Positions 1 to 12,000 of a stretch of DNA of 64,000 nt are shown one piece after another. Made by a program: the position numbers and the translations under genes. The notes beneath the pieces were generated by a model. That model did not search any database and was not told the DNA's origin. It saw only the letters and a list, made by a program, of their open reading frames with translations. Positions within the stretch are counted from its first letter, which is position 1. Every line of letters begins with the position of its first letter. The DNA is from Symsagittifera roscoffensis (lineage: Eukaryota; Xenacoelomorpha; Acoela; Convolutidae), in contig NC_087071.1 of NCBI RefSeq assembly GCF_963678635.1, positions 35,333,680-35,397,679 on the forward strand. Direction: 5' to 3'.

Positions 1-860
1 GCGACATACGAAAATGGTGCGATGAAACAAAAAACACAATGTATTTTGTTAAAATGCGCTGCGGCTAAGGGTTGTGTCTGATGTCATTCACTCAAGGGTT
101 AGATCGTCGCGCCGATGAAGTCTTTACTATTGTCCTAGTCTTATCTTATGCCCGTCTATCTTAATTCGTACCGCCAAAACGGTTTCCGAGTCGTGCCTTC
201 AGTTTTTCTTAGATCGTACCACCACCATGTTTTCTTAAGTCAAGCCAAGAGTCAAAGCCTTTTCTTGAGTCGCACTGCCAATTTTTTTCTTAAGATACCT
301 TGCAAATTTTTTTTATACATAGTTTGCGCTACCACTGTTTTCTAAAGTCACGTGGCGAAAATCTTTTCTCGAGTCTCGCCTTTAGATTTCAGGCATGAAA
401 TCTAACCGCACTTGAAGTTTCTTCCTAAGGCTTTGATCGCGTGACAAAAAAAACTGTAGGATAAAGCGCAACGTATGAAAAGCCGCACCGTGGCGAAATT
501 TAAAAATGGCACAACAAGTGTGACAAAAGATAATGACGCGATTAGCGCAATTGATAATCGGAAAATCTAAACCGGCGCAAAGTGAGAAGTCTTTTATTCA
601 GTCGCGCCCCGGCTAAGGGTCGTTTCTGGAGACGTGTCGCAATATTTTCCTCCATATCGCGCCCAGATTTTCTTCTTAAAACGAACTGCCAAAGTTTTGT
701 CTGAAAACGCGTTAATTTTTTTAAGTCTTTCCGCCAATTTTTCCTGAAGCGTGTCATCTGAGTTTTCTTAAGTAGGACCGAAGCTCAAAATTTTTTCTTT
801 GGTCGCGCCACTACACTCCATGCTTAAACCTAACCGCAGCTTAAAGTCTTTTCCTAAAAC
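1..860. repeat. Degenerate minisatellite, left arm
   Basis: This stretch is a run of degenerate units about 35-40 bp long, whose best units read like TTTTCTTAAGTCGCGCC followed by GCCAAAG. The same unit appears in reverse complement at about 1090-1480, so the two arrays face each other. Open frames here come from the repeat and show no protein family. Confidence is moderate because the units are strongly diverged. Confidence 0.55.
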
Positions 861-1059
861 TTTGGCCGTGCTATCCCATGAAATGTTGCAAAAAGCGAGT
901 CGTAAGAAAATAACGCGACCAGTGTGACAAAACAAAAACCCAAAGTACAAAACAAACACGCAAGAAAAAAAAACGAAAAACTCATTTTTTTTCCATGCGC
1001 TTCACCATGCGCGTCTAATAATGTTTTTGCGGTGCAACTTTTAAAAAAACACACTCTGC

Positions 1060-1490
1060 CCCCCCCCCCCCCCCCCGCTTCTCAAGATATAAGCTTGGAT
1101 CGTCTTAGGATACGATTTTGGCGATGCGACTTAAAATATGAATTCGACAAGACAAGACTGTGACAACGCGTTTCAAAAACGGTTTTAGCGGCATAATTTA
1201 CGACGAGACTTTGGCGGCGCGACTTAAGAGAATACTCTGGCAGCGCGACTCATAATACGACTTCGGCGGTGCACCATAAAATCAAACATTGGTGGCGTGA
1301 TTTGAGGTAGGACTTTGGCGGCGCTATTCAAGTTAAAAATGTGGCGGCGCGACCCAAGATTGGTTTTGACGAAGCTTTTTAAGAAAAAATACTTTGGCCA
1401 CGCGACTCGAGATAGTAATTTGGGCGTGCGACTAAGATAAAACATTGGCTGCGGACTTCTGGAAAGGTGTTGACAAAATTTCCTGCAACA
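1060..1490. repeat. Degenerate minisatellite, right (inverted) arm
   Basis: After a run of about 17 C residues (about 1060-1077) come repeated units such as CTTTGGCGGCGCGACTTAAG (best near 1209-1230, 1247-1270 and 1312-1350). These are the reverse complement of the units in 1-860. The two arrays could form a long imperfect foldback. No coding content is recognised. Confidence 0.55.
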
Positions 1491-1960
1491 AAACTCAAAA
1501 TACATTTTGCAACCAAAAGGGAATCTTAGTTTTCTTGAAGCATTTCCGAGATAAAAGCAGTTTCAGAAATTTTGAGCTGCTTTAATTTTTTATATCTTTA
1601 CGAAGAGATGTGTCCAAGAGATGAATCATAAGTTGTAAATATGCTCAAAAAGAGCAAAAGGATGAACTTTTAATGTCAATCCCTGATTTTCCCATGTCAA
1701 TTAAAATTCACTTTGGACAACTCTAAAGTTAAGTTTTTTAAATTTTGAACAGCTATATCACCAAGAGTTCTCATATATAACGACTTTACCCAATATATAA
1801 ATATAAAATATTTCATTTTTTCTAGAAATTAAATCTGCCAATCTGTTTTCACGGATAAAATTAGATATCTTTTTCACTAAATTTCTCCTCGCAGTCTTTT
1901 TGTCTTACGCGACTGAAGTGTCCCACTTGCGCCTGGTTGAACTCCAGTTTTCGTTTCAGT
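1491..1960. other. AT-rich spacer, nothing recognised
   Basis: No credible ORF, repeat or RNA gene was seen between the minisatellite and the 150-bp tandem repeat. Confidence 0.5.
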
Positions 1961-2270
1961 AGTGTTACCTCACAGATCGAGTTAACTTCTTTTTCTTATC
2001 GTAGTCAAGTCAAATTGAAATAAAACTTTTCGGCCTGCTTTTTTTCTTTTTCTTTTTTTAAAATGGAGTGTTTATTGGGCTTTAAATGAAACTGAACGAC
2101 CTAAAAATGTAGTGTCACCTCACAAATCGAGTTAACTTTTTTTCTTATCGTCGAGTCAAATTGAAAAGTAACTTTAGATATATTTTGGGCCTGCTTTTTT
2201 GAAAAAAAAGTAATGTTTTTTGGGCTTTAGCGTGACAGCTAAAATCAAATTGAACGACCTAAAAATGTGT
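1961..2270. repeat. Two-copy tandem repeat, about 150 bp per unit
   Basis: Unit 1 starts AGTGTTACCTCACAGATCGA at 1961 and unit 2 starts AGTGTCACCTCACAAATCGA at 2111. Both end with the shared stretch GAACGACCTAAAAATGT. The units differ by scattered substitutions and small indels. No coding meaning is seen. Confidence 0.75.
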
Positions 2271-2838
2271 GATGTGTAAAAATGTATGAAACACTATGCT
2301 CGACAATCACTGGAGACATGGTAAATCTATGTTTCAATTGGTAAACTCGAGGTTACTGGTTCGAGTCTCAGATGGCGAGAACAGCCAAAAATACCCACCA
2401 TTTACACACACCGTCAAAATCAAGAAAAACTACTGGTTTTGCCATAATGAGCCGAACAATTTATTTGCTCATTTAAAAAAATTTATTATTTTTGCATCAG
2501 TTTGGAAAAGGGATGGGCAGTCATTGAAGTTTTTACAATTGTAAATTATTTGTAAATTAGGCGATCACCGTCAAATGTATGGTGCTATGCATTTTTTTTC
2601 TAGCACGGATAATTCGGGTTTTAAGGCCGCGCATAGACAGCCTTCCCATTGTTTTGATCATTCAAAATCTCGCGGCGGAAAAAAATGACTTTTTGCGTTC
2701 AAGAAAACGGCTCTTTTTCCTCCCCTTCCCTCCCCCACCTGCGAATGTTTTCTCAGTTCACCCAGAAATTCCTTTAAAAAAAACTTAATCTGGCCAGTGT
2801 AAGGAGATGAGGGGAATATTATCCGGTTTTTGGTTCAG
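2271..2838. other. Downstream flank of the lipocalin gene
   Basis: This lies 3' of the minus-strand lipocalin stop codon. On the minus strand an AATAAA-like polyadenylation signal can be read near 2480-2490 (plus-strand TTTATT), about 350 bp past the stop, but no signal is compelling. Otherwise it is AT-rich spacer. Confidence 0.35.
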
Positions 2839-3001
2839 TTAGGAGGATGTTAACTCGATCATCAGCTGTATGACCTTGTCGTGATCCAGGGTCCTATTTC
2901 TGGCTAGTATCCAGGCAAAGTTGGAGGTCAGGAAGTAGTTGTAGTTGCAGTAGTACAACAGGCAAGATTCCTCGTCCAGGTGAAGAACGTGGAAGTTTGG
3001 A
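2839..3001 (-). CDS. Lipocalin exon 4: C-terminal strands and helix
   Basis: The acceptor is TCTTTTTTTTAG, then T-CCA-AAC. It encodes PNFHVLHLDEESCLLYYC, then FAWILARNRTLDHDKVIQLM and a short tail ending in TSS and TAA. The FAWILARN and following helix match the end of apolipoprotein D closely. A different frame of the same DNA is open further upstream and should not be mistaken for the gene. Confidence 0.9.
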
Positions 3002-6000
3002 CTAAAAAAAAGATAATTCTGTCGCCAAACAAATGATCCAATCCATGAAAAATTAGACGTGGAGTATACTTGGTTCTTGATACTATATCTGAAAGGTTCA
3101 TGTCAAGAACCCAGTGGCGTGAGCAGTAGTATTTTGAAAACAAAAAGAAAACAAAAAATTGACAAAAAGCTTGATTTTTATTGCTATGCCTTTTTTGACA
3201 CCTCTTCTTCAAATTTAGTGTGTAATGTGTAATGTGGCGCCTAAGACACCTTTCCAATATTTATGTCAACGGTTACCCAAAAATGGGTGCAACAATTGGG
3301 CATAATGAAATGAGGGGAAGGGGAGGTCAGCAATGCCCCCCCCTCCTCAGCAGGCCATTGTAAGAATCATTAAATTATGTGTTGTATATCCGAATCAAGT
3401 AGTGTACGTTTCAGATAGAGAATGTACCAAATTAATCTTTCAAGTATAGCATGAGAGTGAGAGTTAGAGGTCACACCTAGGATGACAGACGGCGCCATTG
3501 GCCGGTACCTGCCGGTATTTAATTAGCACTGATGGATTGACAGATGATTGACAGTACCGATTGAATAAACTTGTGTGAACTGAAATAGCATTCTATGTCA
3601 ATTATTTCTTTTCTTGTGAAAAATAAAAGAAACTTTAAATAAATGAATGATGATGACTGAATTTTTAAGGACACGAAATTTAACTTGATTGATCTGGACA
3701 TTGCTTCCTGATTTCATTTCAGATTGTTTTAGCATGACTAAAACTATCAACAAATAGCGATACGAAATTGAGTTTTTAATCAACTACCAGCTTTCTCCTC
3801 TCTGGGCCCTAAATTTTAGAACAGAAATGTGTTTAGTTTTCGTTTTCCTCCTTTCTTTTCCCTTCTTTTTCGATATTTGGTGAATCATGACCCTGACGAT
3901 CTTTGTGGCTGCGGGTCGCTTCCGCCCGGTTTTTCTGACGAAAATTCGTCTTAGCTGCTGTTCGAGTCTTGGCTGCTACAGGAGAATAATCGTTGTTTTG
4001 TCCGGATTTCTTTGTTTCGGCCGCTGGAGTTGCTATGTGTACATGTTACTCGCCGTGGTTTCCATTTCTACGCTTCGCTTCGTGTTCTCTGCTCTTTCGG
4101 TTCGTATTCTACTCGCTCCATCGTCTCCTTTTGCCCTTCTAGCTCGGCGGTCGGTTTCACTGTAGGGCTGCTGCTCCATTCTGCACTTATACTTTTTGTT
4201 GCCAGGAGAATCTTCTCGCAAATGTTTTCGCTCTCCGATTTGCTTTATGCCTCGAATCTTGAACTCAGTTTGCTCGTGGTTTTATTTTTCGGTCCTTATT
4301 TGCTTCCTTTGAGTTGTTTCCTTTTCAGATCACGTGGAGTAGGTGGTTATGCCAGCCCCGCTGGTGCCTTGATCTTATTAAATTTTTTCACCACCAACTT
4401 CCTGAGTACAATGCCGTTTTCTAGAATTAGTGTGTCTGCACTTTCAAATTTTGATTCAGACACAATTTGTTTTAGACCTCCTCAGATTCCGGTCTCCGGT
4501 ACGTTGATAAAGTTGGCCTGAAGTCCCTGGTAGAGTATCTGCGCTCGATGCTTGCTTCCGAGATATAGTTTCGTCCCCCTGGTTCAGTGTGTGTCCCTCA
4601 GTTAGCTTCCGTGGATGGCTTTGATTCTTAATGCCGTCCATTAGATCCGATCGAACTCCGAATTTGGCGGGTTTGGCAAGTCCTGTGCTGCAGAGTCGTT
4701 ATCATTTAAAAAGCAAAATTGTTATTCTAGTACCCGTGCCCATTTCAGATTTTGCAACAAGTGTTGTTTGTAGAGCTCCGCAGAACTGTATTTGCCTCGC
4801 GTTTGGGGAGACTTTGATAGCCAAATTAGCTGAAAACCGTAAAGCTTCTAGGGCACTCTCAATCATTTTCTCCAAAAGGATTTCGGTTTTTTTCTTTCCT
4901 GAATCCTAATGTCGAGTTTTTAAGACTGCCTATGAACCGCTCGATGCAACCTGATGCACGTTAATCATTGACCGGTAATTTAACAATTTCAATTCCTTCG
5001 CCGATGCGAAACGCTTTACCTTCATTTGACATAAAATTCGTCCCTCGGTCAATATGAGCCCTGCGGGGAACTCCGTGGGTGATTTCATTCGTTTTTTTGA
5101 ACTTTTGCAAATCTCCGATCTTTTGTTTCCGAGCACTATAGCCGACGACAAACGCAAAAAACGGTCTACCGCAGCAAGAAAACTAATTTTTGGTTCATTC
5201 AGATAAATATTCGATTGCCAAAAATTGAGTTGAGCAGGATTATTTGTCTCTTTTGGCTCGGTTAGTTCGTCATCTTTTTTTTCTGAATTAAAGACTTGAG
5301 ATTCTTAACGGAGGCTGTTAATCTGACGAATTTCTCTGCAATTGACGCATTTGTCGGGTAATTTAGGGGTAATGAATGTCTTTGGCGGCTTGGAACTAAT
5401 TTTGGTTTTGCATGATGGTAAAATTGAATGCGATTGTTTTTTGTTGTATGTACCGGTGAATTTACCGCCTTTTCGAGAACAATGGCACTGTAGATTTGTT
5501 TTCGCCGGTAGGTGAGGTCCATAGTAGAAAAAATTCTCCCGGGTTTCTTTTCGCTGATCAAATGGCTTCTGTTTCCATCAATTCTTCTATATTCGAAATA
5601 TACTTCTATATTCAAAATTCTTCTAACGAAAAATTTATCTGAACATTCTTCTAACTTTTCGATATGTCCTCGTTTTGGTTGTTTTGCAATTTTGCCATCG
5701 ACTCTGTCAAGCAGCGCTATATGCACCCTTCTGCCTTGGTGTTGCACCGGGACTATTTTGGAAAAGATTTCTGTCTGTACCTTATGTTTTCTTACTTTTC
5801 TACCCTATGAAAAATATTTGAAAATTGCTCAATAAAGTTTTCCTGCCACGCGCTCAGTGTTATCTCCGGCTCGCAGATTGCATTCTGCTCTCCAGACATC
5901 ATTTCTCGTCTTGGTTTCTGTTGGACTAGCTGGAGACCCAAATTGGCCATTAGGTTCCATTCATACAGTCCCAGCGGGCTCCCTCCGATGAACCTGATCC

Positions 6001-9000
6001 TCGCCATTGTCTCCCATCCATTTGTTTCGAGGACGACTTTCATTCTCCTCATTAATTTTAACTGATTAATTTCACAGTCTCAGAACTCATTATCCTCTAG
6101 CGTCAACGCCTGTAGATTCGAATTATTCGCACCGAGGGTGCTTTTCAATTATCCGGTGTCTATCCACACACGTGCGGCCTTCCCGTTTGTGATCCGCTGT
6201 CTATCCACACACATGTGGTTTTCCCGTTTGGGCAGTTGAGCTCCAGTGACATTCAGTACTCTGCACCGTTTTGACGGGACTGACATAACCAGATAGTCAC
6301 CCGAACTAACCGATTCCCCTGAGTGTGATGACGTATCTGCTGTGTTTACGCATCCAACTGAACTCCCGTGCTGGAACATTTAATACTTTGATGCCCTCTG
6401 TGGTGTGCTTGTTTGCTTCTGCCGATTTTTGCCGGTTTTTTCTACAATAATTGCATGTTACCCCTTTCGCTGGGCACTTTGTGATGTGAATCAGGGTTAG
6501 TCCAGATTGATCACAGGAATATTATCGCTTGTTTGCAGAGTTGTTTCCACCTCGGTTAAATCCGCGCCCAGGATGTGGTCCACTGCCGCGTGATCGGTTT
6601 TTTCGGTAACCCCCAGATGACTACCACTGGTTCATTTTTGATCTGAAGGCCACCACCCGATGAGCAGTTCTTGCCGGCAGTTGTTGAAACATAGGATTTG
6701 GAACATTTGTCCCCCGCTTGTACGACAAAACGAGCCTATACACTTCCTCGTCCTTTCTGACGACCGGCACAGCTCATTCTGAGCTTCACGGCTGTTCATG
6801 TTTACTATGAAGACATCCCTCAGTATGCGTACCTCTAGTGTACCAAAGTCACATACTGCGACCAACTCGCTCATTACTGAGCGGAATTGCTCGAGAAACT
6901 CGTTGATGTGTTGCTGGAGACAGTGGTTAGAAAATTTCAAACCTTTTGTTTATTTCTTTCTTGCATTCTGAAATTCCACCTCTTTTGCGCCTATGACCTG
7001 TGGATATCTCGTCACCCCCCAGATCCAGATGCGGCCGCTTGTTGTGTAACTCGTCTTGACTTTTTCCCCCAGCTAGAGATAGAAATCGATATTAACATTT
7101 GTTCGCCTTCGAATCGGTTTTTTCCGTTCACATTCGCTGCCAATTTCCCAATCTGTGTCGCTGTAAGCGTTCAGCCGTAGTAATAGTGTTTGAAGTTTAT
7201 TCCAAGTTTGGCGAACTGATTCCGGTTATTCCAAGTGCTCTTTCCTCCATTTGATTCTGTTGGGTCTGTTGGAGTTTTCTCCCATTTAGCACGTGGAATT
7301 TTCCCCCATTTGGTTCTGTTGGATATGTTGGCTGCGCTATGTGGAAAATTCGAATCAAAAAGTGTAAATTTCAGATAGAAATACCAACTTATCTTTTCAA
7401 AGTTTAGCATGAGAGTGAGAATTAGAGGTCAGACCAAGGGTGACAGACAAAAAATAGAAACAAAAATTATGTCTACATTTCTTAGATCAACTAATTTAAG
7501 TTTTGTTGCTACGACTTTTTTGACAATTCTTCCTCAAATTTAGTTTATATTGTGGCGCCTTCCAATATTTATATGAGCGCTTACCCAAAAATGGTGTAAA
7601 AACCGGGGAACATGAAATGAGGGGAAGGGGAGGCCAGCAATGCCCCCCCTCTTCAGCAGGCCTTTTTTAGAATCATTAAATTATGTTTTGTATATCCGAT
7701 TCAAGTGGTGTAAGTTTCAGATAGAGAATGTGCCAAATTAATCTTTCAAGTATAGCATGAGAGTGAGAGTTAGAGGTCACACCTAGGATGACAGACGGCG
7801 CCATTGGCCGGTACCTGCCGGTATTTAATTAGCACCGATGGATTGACAAATGGTTGACAGTACCGGTTGAATAATTTTCCCTCTTTTCCTTCCGCCCCCA
7901 CAACCCCCCACCTCCCCCCACCCCACACGAGCCAGAATTTTTTGATGTATCGAGTGGTTTTACGAGGTTGATAAAAAGAGTAAACCAGATTGGTTTGTTT
8001 TGGTCTAGTTAGTCTGCATGCCAATTTTCATAACAACTGGACAATGTGATCAATTGTAAGAACTTGCAGGTGGAGGGGGGGCGAGAGTCTGATAACTTTT
8101 AAAATGTCTGGCCGAGGTTAATATTGCGTCGATGGTTTTTTTATGTGATTGCGCGTACCTGTCTTCATATGGAACTTTGTCACCCGGATACTCCACTACA
8201 AATGCCCCGTGGGGGGACTGGGAAAGAGAGGGAATCTGGAGACCGTTGATGACTGTACTCCGAACTGCAGATGATGGGAAGATTTGAGATCTGTTCATTC
8301 GCAGTCGCATTCCTAATTTGGTAAACAAATTATTATGCATCAAGTTAAAAATCAACCCTTTGCGCCATTTAAAAGGAACTTGTTTTTAGGTAGGTAGGAT
8401 GGTGCGAACCATTTGACCTCAAACTTTTTGATGGCATTTTTGGTTGCGTTTGATAGCACTGAAAATAAAACAGTGTCGAAGACAAAAGGAAAGAAAATAG
8501 GTGTTTGAGACGGAGTTTGGAAATACAACGGAAATTGGAAAAAAAAAGATTTCGGAAACTTAACGGAGTTTGGAAACGTTGACCTCAAATGTCCTTTTGG
8601 AAACATTGACCTCAAAAGTCCTTTTGAAAACATGACCTCAATGCCTTTTGATGGCGTTTTTGGTTGCGTTTGAAAGTGCAGAAAGTAAAACAGCGTCGAA
8701 AGGGACTTAAAAGCTTAGTTCGGAGACGTACTTGCAAACATAACGTTGTTTAGAAAAAGTAGCTTTTGGAAACTGAACAGAGTTTGACATTATGACCATT
8801 TTCATCAGGGTAGCCATAATTTTTGGACAAAACTGTGAGATAGAACATCGAATAGCTAGATTGGGACCTCTAATGACCCAGAAAATAATTGACTGAACCC
8901 TCTTGTTGCCCGATCAGCTTTCAGCAATTAATAAATTTCGAAGAAACTGAGTAAATCCAGGGTTTTTACAAAATCACAAGCCTCTTACAAAATCAGCAAA

Positions 9001-12000
9001 ACTGCAATTGAGATAATACGCGCAGTGTGTCAGTTCAGATACAAGTAATGTTTATGAGAGCAACAAACGGTTGCAAAGCAGCCACGCCACCGGCAGAGCT
9101 TTTAGTGTTTTTCTTCCTAGAAACACAATGTGTTCTCGTTATGTTCCGACTTTGCTGGGGGTGTTTTTTGTTCTTTCAATTTTCGTCGACCGAATTAACA
9201 GTTTTTGACAAAAAATTATATGCCCTGTTGACGATATCGACTCCTCAAAATCAAATTCAAAAAGATATTTTACCTTCGATCTCTATTTGCAAATTTTTGG
9301 GAGTTTGAAAATTGCCAATTTGGCAAAGCTCTGAACTAATTTAAGCGCGGTTTGCAGAATTTATCCATAATCCTGAAAGCAAAACGCGAGTTTTTTTTTA
9401 TGGGTGGCGAATAATCCAGCACAAAAAAAAAACTTGTTCCAAATTCAATTAATTGGTCGTATTATTTACGTACGACTCAGAGTTTCACCATTGATCTTCG
9501 AGTTTGTCCAAAATTTACAGTTTTTCATTAATTTCAATTCCCAAAATTTATTTGATATGGAATAAGGGGCAGTTGGAACATTCAGGGCTTTGCCCTGATA
9601 TACAATAGTAATGTTATAACTCATTTTTTGTTGTTCTGACTTTTGAAGAATGAGATGAAATAATTGTGTCCGCGTGATTTTTTTTCTCAAGACGACTTAC
9701 GACTTTTTAACTAGCAAGTTTTGAGCAAATACTTTTGTACCATCGAAGAGTCAATAATTTCTTCAGCTCTAATTTAGAAACAAATTTTTACCTTCATTGT
9801 TTTAAAAATATGGATATTTAAAAATGCCATTTTGGCTAATTTGGGACAATTGACCCGCGATTTATTCCGTGCGTTAATTGACAAAGAGAGAGGAGTTTTA
9901 ATCCGTCATAAAATAGTTTCAAACTGAATTTAGACATGCTATTTGGTTAATTCATTACTTTGCTTTTGGTGAAATTCATCATTTTTAATTTAAAATATCG
10001 TGTGGAGTGATAATTTTCAAAAAAAGTTTTTTTTTCTTTTTTCTTAAAACAATTACTACACTATTTTTTGGGTGCCAATTTCGAAATCTTGTTGGTCAGA
10101 AACCAACCAGTTGTGATTGGATGCTGATAATTCTCAAATACTTTCAAATTCCCAGACGATCGCCAGCTTAAAATTATAGGTACAAATTAGGAAAATGAAA
10201 AAAGCTATTTATTTAGAGAAACCGAGAAGAGTTGTTAGATGTTGTTATCAAGGTTGTTCAGAAGTAACAGTTCGGTAAAAATTAGTTACAACAAAAGCAA
10301 TGAAATAAAAAAAATGCAATCTATAGAATTTAGTTGAAGCTGCTGATTTCTACTTTCAAAATGATATGGAGTTGGTGTTGAAAAGTACATCAAAACATAA
10401 TTTGACTTACCAAATCCAATGTTGCTGATGTCAAAATCGACAAAAGAGCAAGTCATTTTTCTGCCTCCTTTTACCATATTAGCTACTTCGATCTCAAACC
10501 ACCTGAAAAAAATCAAGTTGGAAAAAATTGATCAGAACTTATGAAATGATGCGCGTTCGGATCAAAGTTAATATCGGCTAAAAACTTGGTTCTTGATTGC
10601 GAATACTTCAGCCAATCAGAAGCGAATAATTTACACGCAACGGTAAGTAGTTTTTTTTTAAAAAGCTTAGTGAGATGGAGAATTGTATTTTGCTTTGGTT
10701 AAGTAGCGAAAAGTAGACACATCGTAAGCAAATCAGAATCGAGAAATGATAATATTTCATACGTTTGTATTCTTATCTCAATTCTGATTGGCTTACGATG
10801 TGGCTACTTTTTGCCCGCACTCCATTTTTTTTATTTAATCGGAGAAGGTAAAGTTACGCCCCCGCCCTCAGGGATTCGACCCCCTGCCGACCCAAAGGGT
10901 CCCCCCTTTGGTACTTTTTCAGAAATCCATTTTTGGCCGACCGACCCTGAAATTTTTCTAAAGGCGCCTTCGGCGCCAATATATACTAACTTTGAGGGGG
11001 AGCGCGTGCCAAAAAAAAACGCGATTTTTTTGTCAAAATTTTTCAAAAAGTGTCCAAAAACGGCTTTTTTGACTGTTTTTTCAAAAATTTGCCTGCGGAA
11101 AATTTGCAGAAAATTTAGCCACAATACGGGCAAAACAGTGCTTTGGGAGAGCTGGAAAAATCAATTTGGTCGACCTAAAAAAAAGGTCGTCAAAATTTTC
11201 GAAATTTTTTTTTGAAAATCCGCCCACCCTCGAGAAAATCCTAGATCTGCCCCTGATTAACTGCCATAATATTTTTCTGCTCTCATTGATTCGGGTTTTG
11301 CTTAAAAATTAGATTGATTGGTTTCATTGAGACGAAAAAACATTTTGTCCGACCTGGATTAATTGGCTTTTAAATATCGACAGAAAAGGAAGTTTTGAAG
11401 CTTCGTGGTTGAGATTGAAGAGAAGCAGTCCTTGCTTTTTGTACAAAAATTGGGTTCGAATCTAACAAAATAACCTGCGCCATTGTAGATCTGGTAAAAT
11501 CCAAGCAAATTTTCTTCTTTAATTTTTGTCTTATTCTAACCCAGTTCGAGAAAAATGCTTTTGAAGTTAGTTTTTGATCAATTAGCTTCAATAATTTTTC
11601 CAATGGTGCCTTTGACGTCAATATACACTTATTTGAGCGTGAATAAACCAGCCGAAATGCGCAGAGCATATAAATTTAGCCGTAAAGTTATCAAATCAAC
11701 TAAGTTTGCATAAATGTTACTTAACTATTACATAATACTTACGCCTGGTTGATAGCTCGGCTGGTTTATATACCACCAGTTATTTTGAGTAGAAAGCGCA
11801 CGCCAAAAAAAAGGAAATTATCAGTCAAAAATTTCCAATTTCAAAACAGAGTGAAAAGCATTGGAATATAATTTATTTCAGAGCTACCTACCACTCATTA
11901 AAATTTTACAAAGGAATTCAAAAATTTTGAAGATGTCACTAAGATTGCAAACCATGTAGAAGAAACAAATTTCTAAAGAATGTGGCACATTTCGCCCTGG

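Larger units (their letters stand above)
4400..6940 (-). mobile_element. Degraded Ty3/gypsy retrotransposon in lipocalin intron 3
   Basis: Reading the minus strand from 6940 downward gives, in order, a gag-like segment, a CCHC-type knuckle piece (6476-6444), a protease with WIDTG just above 6149, a reverse transcriptase segment (5747-5262) and an integrase piece (about 5090-4930). This is the gag-pol order of Ty3/gypsy. Frames are broken many times, with frameshifts and stops, so it is old and inactive. It has the same orientation as the host gene. Confidence 0.8.

Noticed and set aside
2296-2390. tRNA- or SINE-like segment with GGTTCGAGTC (B-box-like)
   Set aside because: The T-arm stem does not pair and no acceptor or anticodon stem can be drawn. 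The B-box resemblance alone is too weak.
3050-3125. Second lipocalin-like motif HWVLDMNL on the minus strand
   Set aside because: It lies in intron 3 in a frame that does not join the real exons. The true equivalent (FHVLHLDEES) is in exon 4 and fits in phase.
4012-4521. 169-codon plus-strand hydrophobic ORF
   Set aside because: Antisense to charged minus-strand gypsy remnant DNA, with no family features.
10811-11215. Long ORFs on both strands
   Set aside because: They lie within the hAT-like repeat, are not preserved in the other copies, and follow its composition.
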